Source: CAYLQA01 sp964385695 (GTDB taxonomy: Bacteria > Desulfobacterota > Desulfobulbia > Desulfobulbales > Desulfurivibrionaceae). From it: a DNA stretch of 64,000 bases. This document shows positions 25,860 through 35,400 of this stretch, piece by piece. The stretch is from contig CAYLQA010000010.1 of the NCBI GenBank assembly GCA_964385695.1, positions 1 to 64,000 on the forward strand, read 5' to 3'. Numbering within the stretch: the first letter of the stretch is position 1; every line of letters starts with the position of its first letter. The notes under the pieces were generated by a model. That model searched no databases, was not told where the DNA came from, and saw only the letters and a program-made list of their open reading frames with translations. Made by a program: the position numbers and the translations under genes.

Positions 25860-27935
25860 GTGAGCTGTCCAGAACAACTCAAGCCTAAGCAGACCCGAGC
25901 AATGACTGCATCATCAGACAGCGGCCAAGCAGCAAGGCTGAAGCGCCAGGAACGCGCCTATGCCGAGCTTCTCAAATTTTCCCAGGTGCTGACCAGCACC
26001 GTGGATCTGCACGACCTGTACGCTACGGTGACCAAGCTGCCCAAAGACCTTTTGGGTTTTGACTTTTCCACCCTGATGCTTGTCACCCCGGACAGAAATG
26101 CCCTGGTGATCAAAGAGAGCATCGGCTTTCCAGAGAATATGATCGGCACCTTTGCCCTGCTCAAAGGACAAGGACTCTCCACCTATGTGGTTGTGGAAAA
26201 AACCCCTGCGGTTGTTTACGACTTTGCCACGGAACAACGCTTTGAGGTGCCGCCGGTTGTTTTTGCCAAGGATATCGCCTCTGCCCTGTGCGTGCCCATG
26301 ATGATCGGCCAGGAGGTCTTCGGCGTGCTCATCGGCCACACCCACCTTAAACGCCAGTTTGACGATGATGAGATCCAGCTTTATCAGAGCTTTGCCAACC
26401 AAGCAGCAGTGGCGATCAAAAACGCCATGCACCTGCATTCGCTGCATGCCTCGGAAAAAAAGTTCCGCACCCTGTTTGACAGCACCCATGACGCGATCAT
26501 GATCTACGACCTTGACGGCAGGCTGATCGAGGTCAATGATGTGGCCTGCAAGCGTCTCGGTTACAGCAGGGAGGAACTTTTGGCCATGGAGCCGGGCGAA
26601 TTCATCGCCTCCCGCTATGCGGCTAAACTTCCGCAACGCATCGCCAGGGTCAAGGAAAGGAACCAGAGCATTTTTGAAACCGCCCATATCACCAAGGATG
26701 GACACTCCATACCCATTGAGTTGAGCTGCAGTTATATAGAGTATGGCGACAGTGAAGCAATCCTTGGCGTAGCCCGTGATATCTCGGAACGAAAAAAAAT
26801 GGAAGAGGAGCGCCTCAGGGCGCAAAAGCTTGAGTCGGTGGGTGTCCTGGCCGGCGGCATTGCCCACGACTTTAACAACCTGCTCACCGGCATATTGGGC
26901 AACCTCTCACTGGCCCAACTCTATCTGCCCCCGGAAAGCAAGGTGAAGGAAAAACTGGCCGAAACGGAAAAAGCGGCCATCAGGGCCCAGGGCCTTACCC
27001 AGCAACTTCTCACCTTTTCCAAGGGCGGCACGCCGGTCAAGGAAACCGCCTCCTTACTTGAAATTATCAAGGACTCCACCGAGTTTGCCAGCCGGGGCTC
27101 CAAGTCTGCCTGCGAATATGACCTTGCCGAAGATCTCTGGCTGGTGGAGGCGGACAAGGGACAGATCAGCCAGGTCTTTCAAAACCTTGTTATCAACGCC
27201 TCCCATGCCATGCCCGAGGGCGGGACCATTTTCGTCTCGGCAAGCAATACCACTCTGAAGAAAAACGCCCTGCCGCCCCTTGCTGCTGGTGATTATGTGC
27301 AGGTTACGGTACAGGACCAGGGCTCGGGCATAGCCCGCGAGCATCTTGAAAAAATCTTCGACCCCTATTTTTCCACCAAGGAAAACGGCAGCGGCCTCGG
27401 TCTTGCCGTGGTCTACTCCATCATCAAGAACCACAACGGCCATATCACCCTGGAATCCGATCCAACCGAGGGTACTGTTTTCCAGATCTACCTCCCTGTT
27501 ACGGACAAGAGCATTGCTCCGGAAGACAAAGCCCCACCGGTCCTGACCAAGGGAGAGGGCAAAATTCTACTCATGGATGATGAGGATGTGGTGCGCAGGG
27601 TGGCGATTGAGATTTTAACAAGCCTTGGGTATGAAGCCCATACCGCTCACGACGGGGCAGAGGCTTTAAAATTATACCAGCAGGCATTTGATGATGGCTG
27701 CCCCTTTGACCTGGTAGTCATGGATCTCACCATCCCCGCCGGTATGGGCGGCAAGGAGACCGTTGCCAAGCTGCTGAAACAGTATCCGAATGCCAAGGCC
27801 ATAGTCGCCAGCGGCTATGCCAACGACCCGATCATGGCCAACTTCCAGGAGTACGGCTTCAAAGGAGTCGCCCCCAAACCATTCTGCCTCAAGGACTTCA
27901 GCTCCCTCATCCATCGGGTGTTAAACGAAGAGTAA
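25860..27935 (+). CDS. GAF-PAS hybrid sensor histidine kinase
   Basis: This 691-residue cytoplasmic-looking kinase has no transmembrane segment. A GAF domain (about 45-195) and PAS domain (about 200-310, with FDSTHDAIMIYDLDGRLIEVND, given as FDSTHDAIM and RLIEVND) come first. HisKA with the GGIAHDFNNLL motif (His near 336) and HATPase_c follow, then a receiver with VVMDLTIP, phospho-Asp near 621. The AHDFNN form marks the HisKA subfamily of nitrogen-type kinases. The GTG at 25860 is the assumed start; an ATG at 25902 is an alternative. It is a single gene, and the next gene converges. The signal is unknown. Confidence 0.87.
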   Translation: MSCPEQLKPKQTRAMTASSDSGQAARLKRQERAYAELLKFSQVLTSTVDLHDLYATVTKLPKDLLGFDFSTLMLVTPDRNALVIKESIGFPENMIGTFALLKGQGLSTYVVVEKTPAVVYDFATEQRFEVPPVVFAKDIASALCVPMMIGQEVFGVLIGHTHLKRQFDDDEIQLYQSFANQAAVAIKNAMHLHSLHASEKKFRTLFDSTHDAIMIYDLDGRLIEVNDVACKRLGYSREELLAMEPGEFIASRYAAKLPQRIARVKERNQSIFETAHITKDGHSIPIELSCSYIEYGDSEAILGVARDISERKKMEEERLRAQKLESVGVLAGGIAHDFNNLLTGILGNLSLAQLYLPPESKVKEKLAETEKAAIRAQGLTQQLLTFSKGGTPVKETASLLEIIKDSTEFASRGSKSACEYDLAEDLWLVEADKGQISQVFQNLVINASHAMPEGGTIFVSASNTTLKKNALPPLAAGDYVQVTVQDQGSGIAREHLEKIFDPYFSTKENGSGLGLAVVYSIIKNHNGHITLESDPTEGTVFQIYLPVTDKSIAPEDKAPPVLTKGEGKILLMDDEDVVRRVAIEILTSLGYEAHTAHDGAEALKLYQQAFDDGCPFDLVVMDLTIPAGMGGKETVAKLLKQYPNAKAIVASGYANDPIMANFQEYGFKGVAPKPFCLKDFSSLIHRVLNEE

Positions 27936-27973
27936 AAAATAACCCCCTCCACCATGAGGGCGGTAGAGGGGGT
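27932..27973 (-). terminator. Terminator of the peroxiredoxin gene (minus strand)
   Basis: ACCCCCTC (27942-27949) pairs with GAGGGGGT (27966-27973). Read on the minus strand this stem is followed by an A/T-rich run TTATTTTTTA. It lies 60 bp after the peroxiredoxin stop at 28034. It also overlaps the end of the kinase gene, so it may serve both convergent genes. Confidence 0.6.
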
Positions 27974-28033
27974 CAAGAGAAAGGAGGAGTGAAGATTTTT
28001 TAAGCTGCTCCTTCGTGCAGCGGGTCTGTCCTT

Positions 28034-28648
28034 TTAGTTCAAGGCGTCGTAAACATTACCCACCAGGTCCGGTCCGGGGGTCAGGGTTTTCTGGCCTTTG
28101 TCCCAACGGGCGGGACATGCCTCGTCCGGGTGCTCGGATACGTAAACGCTTGCCTTCACCTTGCGCAGAAGCTCCTGGGCGTTACGGCCGACATTATAAA
28201 AGTTCACCTCGCTGGCCACCAGGGTGCCGTCCGGGCTGATGACGAAGGTGCCTCTGAGGGCCAGGCCCGTACCATTATCGTATACGCCGAACATCTTAGA
28301 TACCGCACCGGTCGGATCCGCTGCCATCTGATACTTGGCGCTCTCCAGGAATTTTTCCTCGCGCTTCCAGGCAAGGTGGGTAAAGACCGTATCGGTGCTC
28401 ACGGTGACCACCTCGGCACCCTCGGCCTGCAGGTTGGCATACTCGTCAGCCAGGTCGGCAAGCTCGGTTGAGCAGACAAAGGTAAAGTCGGCCGGGTAAA
28501 AGAAAAGCACGGTCCACTTTCCTGATTTTTTCAGATCATCCAAAGAGACCTTGCCGAAGCCATAATCGTTCGGGTTATAGGTTTCCATCTCAAAACTGGG
28601 TACGTTCTGTCCTACCTGCACACATTCACAGCAACATTCGTTTGTCAT
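28034..28648 (-). CDS. Typical 2-Cys peroxiredoxin (AhpC/Prx1 type)
   Basis: This enzyme reduces hydrogen peroxide and organic peroxides. The peroxidatic Cys is in FTFVCSTE (near residue 57), and the resolving Cys in EACPARW (near 178). At 204 residues it has the normal Prx1-AhpC length. The N-terminus from the chosen start MTNECCCECVQVG has four Cys in five residues. This is not part of the usual fold and is unusual. The ATG at 28648 is preferred to one 15 bp upstream because GGAGG lies 7 bp before it. A Fur-like 19-mer (28733-28751) and a palindrome shared with ftsH lie upstream. Confidence 0.9.
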   Translation of the reverse strand: MTNECCCECVQVGQNVPSFEMETYNPNDYGFGKVSLDDLKKSGKWTVLFFYPADFTFVCSTELADLADEYANLQAEGAEVVTVSTDTVFTHLAWKREEKFLESAKYQMAADPTGAVSKMFGVYDNGTGLALRGTFVISPDGTLVASEVNFYNVGRNAQELLRKVKASVYVSEHPDEACPARWDKGQKTLTPGPDLVGNVYDALN

Positions 28649-28680
28649 GTCCCTCGCCTCCATAGGTGGTTTAAAAAATT

Positions 28681-28705
28681 AGCGGTGTGACTTGATCACA
28701 CGGCG
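28681..28705. promoter_or_regulatory. Shared imperfect palindrome, copy 2 (upstream of peroxiredoxin)
   Basis: This 25-bp motif opens AGCGGTGTGAC and closes CACACGGCG, with TTGAT in the centre. It is the same palindrome as at 9541 and 31561. Its edge is 33 bp from the peroxiredoxin ATG, the same distance as copy 1 from the ftsH start. Confidence 0.5.
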
Positions 28706-28732
28706 TTTAATAAGGTTTAATTTGTTCGTTTC

Positions 28733-28751
28733 GATAATAGTTATCATTTTC
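28733..28751. promoter_or_regulatory. Fur-box-like site upstream of the peroxiredoxin
   Basis: GATAATAGTTATCATTTTC matches the Fur consensus GATAATGATAATCATTATC at 15 of 19 positions. It lies in the divergent interval between the peroxiredoxin and aroK genes, about 85 bp from the peroxiredoxin start. Iron control (Fur) or peroxide control (PerR) would both fit. This is a sequence match only. Confidence 0.55.
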
Positions 28752-28847
28752 AGAAAAAGAAATCAAACCTTATTTGTCCTGCTTTTAAAAAAAATTACTT
28801 TTTTCTTTTATTCGGGGCAGATATGTGCAATAGACAGGTATGGAATA

Positions 28848-29456
28848 ATGGCCTATAAGCCTGGAGATACTGTGGAAGAGCTGAAAACAAAAATTATTTT
28901 AGCAGGCTATCGGGCCACCGGAAAAAGTTCCGTGGGTATTTTGCTTGCCAAAGAGCTGGGCCTCAACTTCATCGACATGGATGAAGAGATTGAGAGACGC
29001 GCCGGAGAACCCATCAAAGAGATGGTCGCGGAAAAGGGCTGGGACAGCTTTCGCTCCATGGAGCGCGACCTGCTGTATGAGCTTGTCTGCCAAAAGGACC
29101 TGGTTATCTCCACAGGCGGCGGGGCCATTCTCCATGAGAAAATCTGGGAGCAGATGCAACACAGCGGGGTGGTTGTCTGGCTTACTGCTGAGCTTGATGT
29201 GATCTGCGAGCGCTTGAGCGCAGATAAAAAGAGCGACGGGCAGCGTCCATCTCTTACCGGCCAGGATATCCTGGTGGAGGTAGCCTCGATTTTGGCCGAG
29301 CGTGAGCCACTCTACAAAAAAGGCTCACACCTTACTGTTGATACCGGCAAGAAGGATGTTGACGAGATTGTGGCCGAGATTAAGCGGGCCCTTAATAGCC
29401 CTGAATTTATGAAAAAAGTGGAGGCCTCCATCCCGGAGCCCCCTGTCTACTGTTAG
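28848..29456 (+). CDS. aroK: Shikimate kinase
   Basis: This 202-residue enzyme phosphorylates shikimate at O-3 in the chorismate pathway. The P-loop is GYRATGKSSVG (near 21-31), the magnesium and shikimate region is FIDMDEEIERRAG (near 44), and the STGGGAIL motif is near 86. A later RPSLTGQDI segment matches the lid and adenine-contact region. A weak GGTATGGA site precedes ATG 28848. An in-frame open stretch reaches further upstream (28692) but reads low-complexity, non-coding sequence. The gene ends 10 bp before aroC, so the two are likely one operon. Confidence 0.88.
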   Translation: MAYKPGDTVEELKTKIILAGYRATGKSSVGILLAKELGLNFIDMDEEIERRAGEPIKEMVAEKGWDSFRSMERDLLYELVCQKDLVISTGGGAILHEKIWEQMQHSGVVVWLTAELDVICERLSADKKSDGQRPSLTGQDILVEVASILAEREPLYKKGSHLTVDTGKKDVDEIVAEIKRALNSPEFMKKVEASIPEPPVYC

Positions 29457-29466
29457 GTCTTATATT

Positions 29467-30522
29467 ATGGCTGGAAGCATCTTTGGCACCCTGTTCAGGG
29501 TTTCTACCTGGGGCGAATCACACGGCACCGCAGTCGGCGCAACCGTTGACGGTTGCCCTCCGGGAATTGAACTGACCCCCGCGCTTATTCAACAGGATAT
29601 GGACCGGCGCAGACCGGGCAAGGGAGGCCCAGCCGCCAGCCCGCGTAAGGAGCCGGACAAGGTGGAGATCCTCTCCGGGACCTTTGAGGGAAAAACCACC
29701 GGCACCCCGATCTCGCTGGCTATCTTTAATAAGGATGCCCACAGTAAATCCTATGATCATTTAAAAGAGATCTTCCGTCCCGGCCACGGTGACATTACCT
29801 ATCTGAAAAAGTACGGCCTGCGCGACCATCGCGGCGGCGGCCGGGCCTCGGCCCGGGAAACCGCAGGCCGGGTGGCGGCAGGTGCGGTGGCCAAACAGCT
29901 CCTGGCCCTGCATGGCATCACGGTTACGGCTTATACCGTGGCCATGGGCAAGGTTGAGGCCAAAGCACGCGATCTTGCCGAGATCAACAACAACCCCCTC
30001 TTTTGCCCGGATAAAAAGGCGGCCGAAGCAATGGTGGCCCATGTTGACGAGGTGCGCAAACAGGCGGACACCTTAGGCGGGGTGGTTGAGATCCTGGTCC
30101 AAGGCTGCCCTGCAGGTTTGGGCGAGCCGGTCTTTGAGAAACTGGACGGTGCCCTGGCCGGTGCCTTGATGAGCATCGGCGCGGTCAAGGGAGTGGAGAT
30201 CGGCGCAGGCTTTGAGGCCGCCCGCATGACAGGCTCCGAGAACAACGACCCCATCACCCCGGATGGCTTTGCCAGCAACAATGCGGGAGGAATCCTGGCC
30301 GGTATCTCCAGTGGGGCGGATATTGTCGCCCGGGTGGCAGTCAAGCCCATCCCCTCCATCGCCAAGGAGCAGCAGACCATCAACCTGGAAGGTGAACCCA
30401 CCACCATCAAGATCGGCGGCAGGCACGATATATCCGCCATCCCCCGGATTATCCCGGTGTGCGAGGCCATGGCCGCCCTGACCCTGGCCGACCATCTCCT
30501 TCGGCAAAAGGCCATCGACTAG
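29467..30522 (+). CDS. aroC: Chorismate synthase
   Basis: This enzyme makes chorismate from 5-enolpyruvylshikimate-3-phosphate, using reduced FMN as cofactor. The 351-residue length is standard. Family signatures visible include GESHGTAVGATVDGCPPG (ends GESHGTAVG and DGCPPG) at the N-terminus. RDHRGGGRASARETAGR (near residue 118) and GRHDISAIPR near 318 are also present. It follows aroK by 10 bp and precedes the K+ channel gene by 20 bp. It shows no truncation or odd residue. Confidence 0.95.
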   Translation: MAGSIFGTLFRVSTWGESHGTAVGATVDGCPPGIELTPALIQQDMDRRRPGKGGPAASPRKEPDKVEILSGTFEGKTTGTPISLAIFNKDAHSKSYDHLKEIFRPGHGDITYLKKYGLRDHRGGGRASARETAGRVAAGAVAKQLLALHGITVTAYTVAMGKVEAKARDLAEINNNPLFCPDKKAAEAMVAHVDEVRKQADTLGGVVEILVQGCPAGLGEPVFEKLDGALAGALMSIGAVKGVEIGAGFEAARMTGSENNDPITPDGFASNNAGGILAGISSGADIVARVAVKPIPSIAKEQQTINLEGEPTTIKIGGRHDISAIPRIIPVCEAMAALTLADHLLRQKAID

Positions 30523-30541
30523 AAGGGGGCAGGTTGCTGCC

Positions 30542-31561
30542 ATGCTTTACTGGCTCACACTCATCCGCAAGCTCAGGAAATTCAAAAACCAAAACAGGGA
30601 ACTCCTCTGGCCCCTGGCCCTGTTCTTTTTTGCCTTTATCATCTTTAACCTCGTGATGATCGGTGTTGAGGGGCTGGCCCCGCTGGCCGCCTTTTATTTC
30701 AGCTTTGTCACGGCCACCACGGTGGGCTATGGCGATATCAGCCCGGCCACTCCCTGGGGCAGGGCCGCCTCCATTATTTACATGCTGGTTTCCATCGGCA
30801 CCCTGGCCGCAGCGCTGGGTTTTATCGCCTCCAAGGCAACGAATCTTTTGGCCAGAAAACAGAAGGGATTGATCATGGTGAAAGAAAATGTGGACCTCTT
30901 AATTATCGGCTATCCCAACGAGGCAAAGGTAAAGGAAATTCTCTATGAGTTCCGCAAGGACAGGCGCTTTATCAACGCCTCCATGGTGGTAGTTACGGAC
31001 AGGCTGGCAGAAAAGCCCGAATGGATGGATATGGAGGATGTCCACTTCGTCAAGGGACTTGCCTCAAAGCGGGAAACCCTGGAACAGGCCAATGTCCACT
31101 CTGCCGAGCGGGTCCTGGTCCTGGCCGATGACCCCTATGACGAGGCCTCGGATGAGTATTCCTCCTCGGCAGTGATCATGAGCGAACGCCTCAACCCCAA
31201 GGCCTATACGGTGGCGGAAAAGGTGCGCCAGGACGGCTATCTCTTTCAGGTGGCCGAATGCGATCTGGTGGTCTCGGTCTCCAGGGCCGGGGAATTGGTG
31301 CAGGAACTGCAGGATCCCGGCGCCATCGCCCTTGCGGAAACATTGTTCTCCAACACGGAAAAGGTCAACCAGTACAATATGGTCCTGCCGCAGGATGCCA
31401 AGTGGCAGGAGGTGGTGCTGGACATCTTAAGCAAGGGGGGCAATGCCTTGGGCTACAAAAAGCCAGAGGCCGATGCCTTCTGCTTCAACCCGAAAAGGGA
31501 AGACAGTCTGCCGGCCCAGTCCATCATCAAGTATATCTCAGACCATCCCCTGACAAACTAA
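30542..31561 (+). CDS. Potassium channel with TrkA-N (RCK) domain
   Basis: This 339-residue channel subunit has two membrane helices (about 21-43 and 79-100) flanking the pore loop with selectivity filter TVGYGD (near 61). A cytoplasmic RCK/TrkA-N domain follows from about residue 116. The usual Rossmann glycines of that domain are only partly visible, as LLIIGYPNEAKV. The 2TM plus RCK layout is that of MthK/Kch-type potassium channels. The pore residues are intact. A GGGGGCAGG ribosome site lies upstream. Its stop overlaps the start of the palindrome at 31561-31585. Ligand or calcium gating is not predicted. Confidence 0.85.
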   Translation: MLYWLTLIRKLRKFKNQNRELLWPLALFFFAFIIFNLVMIGVEGLAPLAAFYFSFVTATTVGYGDISPATPWGRAASIIYMLVSIGTLAAALGFIASKATNLLARKQKGLIMVKENVDLLIIGYPNEAKVKEILYEFRKDRRFINASMVVVTDRLAEKPEWMDMEDVHFVKGLASKRETLEQANVHSAERVLVLADDPYDEASDEYSSSAVIMSERLNPKAYTVAEKVRQDGYLFQVAECDLVVSVSRAGELVQELQDPGAIALAETLFSNTEKVNQYNMVLPQDAKWQEVVLDILSKGGNALGYKKPEADAFCFNPKREDSLPAQSIIKYISDHPLTN

Positions 31562-31585
31562 GCGGTGTGACTTGAGCACACGGCG
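31561..31585. promoter_or_regulatory. Shared imperfect palindrome, copy 3 (upstream of solute-binding protein)
   Basis: This 25-bp motif opens AGCGGTGTGAC and closes CACACGGCG, with TTGAG in the centre. It differs from copy 2 at one base. It begins on the last base of the K+ channel stop codon and ends 26 bp before ATG 31611. Confidence 0.5.
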
Positions 31586-31610
31586 AATGAATAACCTGAG
31601 GAGTTTTTAG

Positions 31611-32420
31611 ATGACAGCAACTTACCCAGTCGGAAAAGTATTCCTTCTCGCTCTCGCCATCCTTTTTTCCCCTATTACATCATTTGCCGCATCTCCAGAA
31701 CTCACTCTGGCTCTAGCGGACTCCACCTGCAAAAGCATGAAGCAGGCTGGTGAAATTTTCACCAGCAAAACCAACATTAAACTTAACTATATCTGTCAAG
31801 CGTCAGGCCTGCTTGCCAAAGGGATCATGGAAGAAGCCATCCCGGCCGACTATTTTCTCTCAGCCAACAAAAAATGGATGGATGCTGTTGCAAAGGCCGG
31901 TCATATTGATCAGAAGGCAGTACAAACAAATTTGAGCAACCAGCTTATCGTGGCCTCTTTTCCGTCAAAAATGGGGGATTTGGAGCTGCAGGGTTTGAGC
32001 GACCTGCTCACGCCGTCTGTCAAAAAAGTACTTATCGGTAACCCGGAGATGGCCCCCTTTGGCCTGTATGCCAAACAGGCCCTTATCAACGCCGAAATGT
32101 GGGACAAAATTCAGCCTAAGCTCAAGGTCAACCCGAAAATCAGCCTTTCCATCCGATCTTTAAAAAAATTAAGCCTGGCAACACCTGGTATTGTCGCCTT
32201 TTTGTATAAAACCAATGTCACGGACAAAATGAAGATCCACTTTCCCGTGCCTGAAAAGCTGTACCCCAAGATAAACTACTACTCGGCGCCGCTGGTTCAC
32301 GCTGCGCAAAAAAAAGAAATGGCCAAGCTTCTTGAGTTTATCAGCGGCAACGAGGCACAAAATGTCTTCACCTCCGCTGGCTTTATCGTCAATGATACAA
32401 AGTCGGGCAAAGAGAAATAG
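31611..32420 (+). CDS. Solute-binding protein of the ModA-like type, no transporter partner
   Basis: This 269-residue secreted protein has a signal peptide (ITSFAAS, near residue 26). The mature part resembles type II binding proteins for oxyanions, with LTLALADSTCKSMKQAGEIF (ends LTLALADST and KQAGEIF) and NPEMAPFGLYAKQAL near 148, which recalls the ModA NPxxAPYG motif. No permease or ATPase genes follow. A large sensor kinase starts 12 bp later. It may therefore act as a ligand sensor feeding that kinase. The ligand is unknown. Confidence 0.72.
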   Translation: MTATYPVGKVFLLALAILFSPITSFAASPELTLALADSTCKSMKQAGEIFTSKTNIKLNYICQASGLLAKGIMEEAIPADYFLSANKKWMDAVAKAGHIDQKAVQTNLSNQLIVASFPSKMGDLELQGLSDLLTPSVKKVLIGNPEMAPFGLYAKQALINAEMWDKIQPKLKVNPKISLSIRSLKKLSLATPGIVAFLYKTNVTDKMKIHFPVPEKLYPKINYYSAPLVHAAQKKEMAKLLEFISGNEAQNVFTSAGFIVNDTKSGKEK

Positions 32421-32432
32421 TAAAGGTTCGGT

Positions 32433-35400
32433 ATGCACGAAGAAAAAAAGCCAAGCAGTTCGAGACATTTTTTTTACTCGCTGGGACACGGCCTGGGGCG
32501 GCCCCTCTTTATAACCTTTATACTCCTGGCCCTTATTCCCCTTGTGGTTGCCAGCTGGACGAGTTATCAGACCGCCCGCTCCAGCCTGCTGGAAAAAGAG
32601 GTTAAGAACCTGCAAACGGCATTATCCCTGCGCAGCCTTTATTTTGGGACCTATTTCCAGGAACGCCTGAACGACCTCGTCCTCCAAGCGGACCTCAGGG
32701 AAAACATCCTCCTCCTGCAGTCTCTACAACAAGGCTACAACAAGAGCGGCAAGCCCCTTGCCGAGTTCATAACCTCCTACGACTATATCCGCATTGCCAC
32801 CGAACACTCACAGGATCTGCAGGATTTTCATGAACGGGCCGGTTACTCGAATATCTACCTCGTTGATATTGGCGGCGACATCCTTTTCAGCATTCATAAT
32901 GAAGAAGATTTTGGCACCAACCTCTTTAAAGGCCCCTACCACGACAGTGCCCTTGCCAAACTCTGTCGCATGGCCCTGGAAACAGGCCGACCTCTCAGTT
33001 CGGATCTCACGATTTATACGCCGGCAGGCCAGGAGAAAACCCTTTTTACGGCCCAACTCATGGTCGATGAATCCGGAGAGGAAATCGGTTTTTTGGTTAT
33101 GCAGATTCAACTGGAATCCATCGATTCGCTCATGGCAGACGTCAGCGGCTTAGGCAAAACAGGCCAAGTCTTTCTGGTGGGCAATGACGGCCTGTTACGT
33201 AGCAGCCTGCGCAGCAGTAAGGTACAACAGGTTCTCGTAACCCCAGTCAACAACATCCTAGTTGAAAAATGGCTGCAAAGGGAGGTGATTCGCCACACAC
33301 CAGGCCATGAGGAAGAGTTGAAGACTCTTGCCCCCGGCAACTATGAGGGAAGCATTTATAAAGGCCAAAGCGGCAACAAGGTCCTGGGTATTTCCGAGGA
33401 TATGGATTCTTTAAGTCAATACGATATGCACTGGCTGATGATTGCCGAGGTGGATGAGGCAGAGGTGCTGGAGGCGGCCAGACAATTACAGCACATATTT
33501 TTTATTATCGCAGGGCTGACCTCGGTGTTGATTTTGCTCCTGGCCGCTTTTCTGACGCGGCAAATGACCCAACCCCTCGTCAGCCTCACCACCTGGGCAC
33601 AACAACTTTCCACCGGCGATCTTTCCATACGTAAAATGAAGCTGCCGGACAATGAGATCGGCACCCTCTATCAAGCCCTTTCCGACATGGTCTCCGCCCT
33701 GAAAGAACTCATTGCCCATAAGGACCGGCAGGAGTGGGTCAAGACCGGTGAAGCGGGCCTGATCAAGGAAATCAGCGGGGAGGGCAGTATCGCCTATATC
33801 GGCGAAAGCGCTTTGAGCTATTTGTGCCGCTATCTGAACTTGCCTGTTGGCGCATTTTTCACCTTTGACAGCAAGCCTCTTTTTGCCTATGAAAGCGACA
33901 AGTTAAAGCTCAAGGCAGGATATGCTTACGCGGAGGACGATGCCAACCCAACAGAGTTTGACTTTGGCCAGGGCCTGGTCGGCCAGGCTGCCCAGGATAA
34001 AAAAACCATTCACCTCAAAAACGTAACACCGGAATTGAGCAACCTCAATATTGAATCCGGCCTGGCCGTTGCAGCAGCCCCCAGGTCCATCCTGGTGCTG
34101 CCCCTGCTACGCCACGACATCCTGCTTGGGGTTCTGGAGTTTGGCTCGCACCAAGACTTCATGAATGAGGAAGTCGCCTTTCTTGAAAAAATATGCGAAC
34201 ATATAGCCGACGCCATCCACAGCTCAAGGTCGCGGGAGCAAATGCAGTCCCTGCTCAAGCAAACCCAGCAACAAGCGGTCCAGCTCACAAAACAGCAGCT
34301 GGTGCTTGAGGAGCGAAGCAAAAAGACCGAGCAGGCCAGCCTGTACAAATCGGAGTTCTTGGCAAACATGAGCCATGAGCTGCGCACCCCTCTCAACTCC
34401 ATCCTTTTGCTCTCTAACATAGTTGCTGAGAATAAAAACAACACCCTGTCCGATGACGATACCGAATCCATCCAAACCATCCATAAGGCCGGAATGGACC
34501 TGCTCAAACTCATCAATGAAATTCTTGATCTGGCCAAGGTCGAGTCAGGGCGCATGGAGGTCGAGATTACCGATATAGAGACAGACACCATAGCCCGGCA
34601 CATGGCAGACCTCTTTTCGCCGATATGCGAAGACAAAGGGCTTGCCTTTGAAGTCTTAACCGAGCAAGGCATGCCGCAAACCTTCAGGTGCGATCAGTTA
34701 CGGCTTGAACAGCTTCTAAAAAACTTTCTTTCCAACAGCTGCAAATTCACCAAAACCGGCAACGTTACGCTGCGTATGGGGAGAGTGAAGGACCTTGAAC
34801 CAGGCCTTTTTAACGCCCTGCCGGAAACCCTACAATCACCAAAAAACCTGGCCTTTACCGTCTCGGACAGCGGAGTCGGCATTGCCAAGGAAAAGCAGGA
34901 GCTTATTTTTGAATCCTTCCACCAGGCAGACGGCAGTACCGCCCGGCAGTATGGCGGCACGGGTCTTGGTCTCTCCATAAGCCGAGAAATTGCCAAGCTC
35001 TTAGGTGGCCAAATTGTCATGACCAGCAGGCCTGACCAGGGATCAAGCTTTACCCTCGTGATTCCTGAAAGCAAAGCCTCTGTTGCCCCAGACACAAAAG
35101 CTCCACTCAGCGAGGAACTTGCCCCCTTTTTGCAGACAGAAACGGTGGTTGCACAGGATGAAGAGTATGTTGTTGATGATAGGCACGACCTCGTGGATGG
35201 CGACAAGGTCCTCCTGATAGTCGATGATGATCCTATTTTTGCCAAGACCGTACGCGACCTTGCTCGGGCTGAGCAATTCAAGGTGCTAGTGGCGGAAAGC
35301 GGCGAAACAGGCCTGCAGTTCGTCGAGCGCTACAACGTGTCCGCCATTGTTCTTGATATCGGACTGCCAGGCATGGACGGCTGGTCGGTGCTGAACCGCC

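Noticed and set aside
28692..28847. A 52-codon N-terminal extension of shikimate kinase
   Set aside because: It is hydrophobic and low-complexity, covers the Fur-like site, and the standard family start is at 28848.
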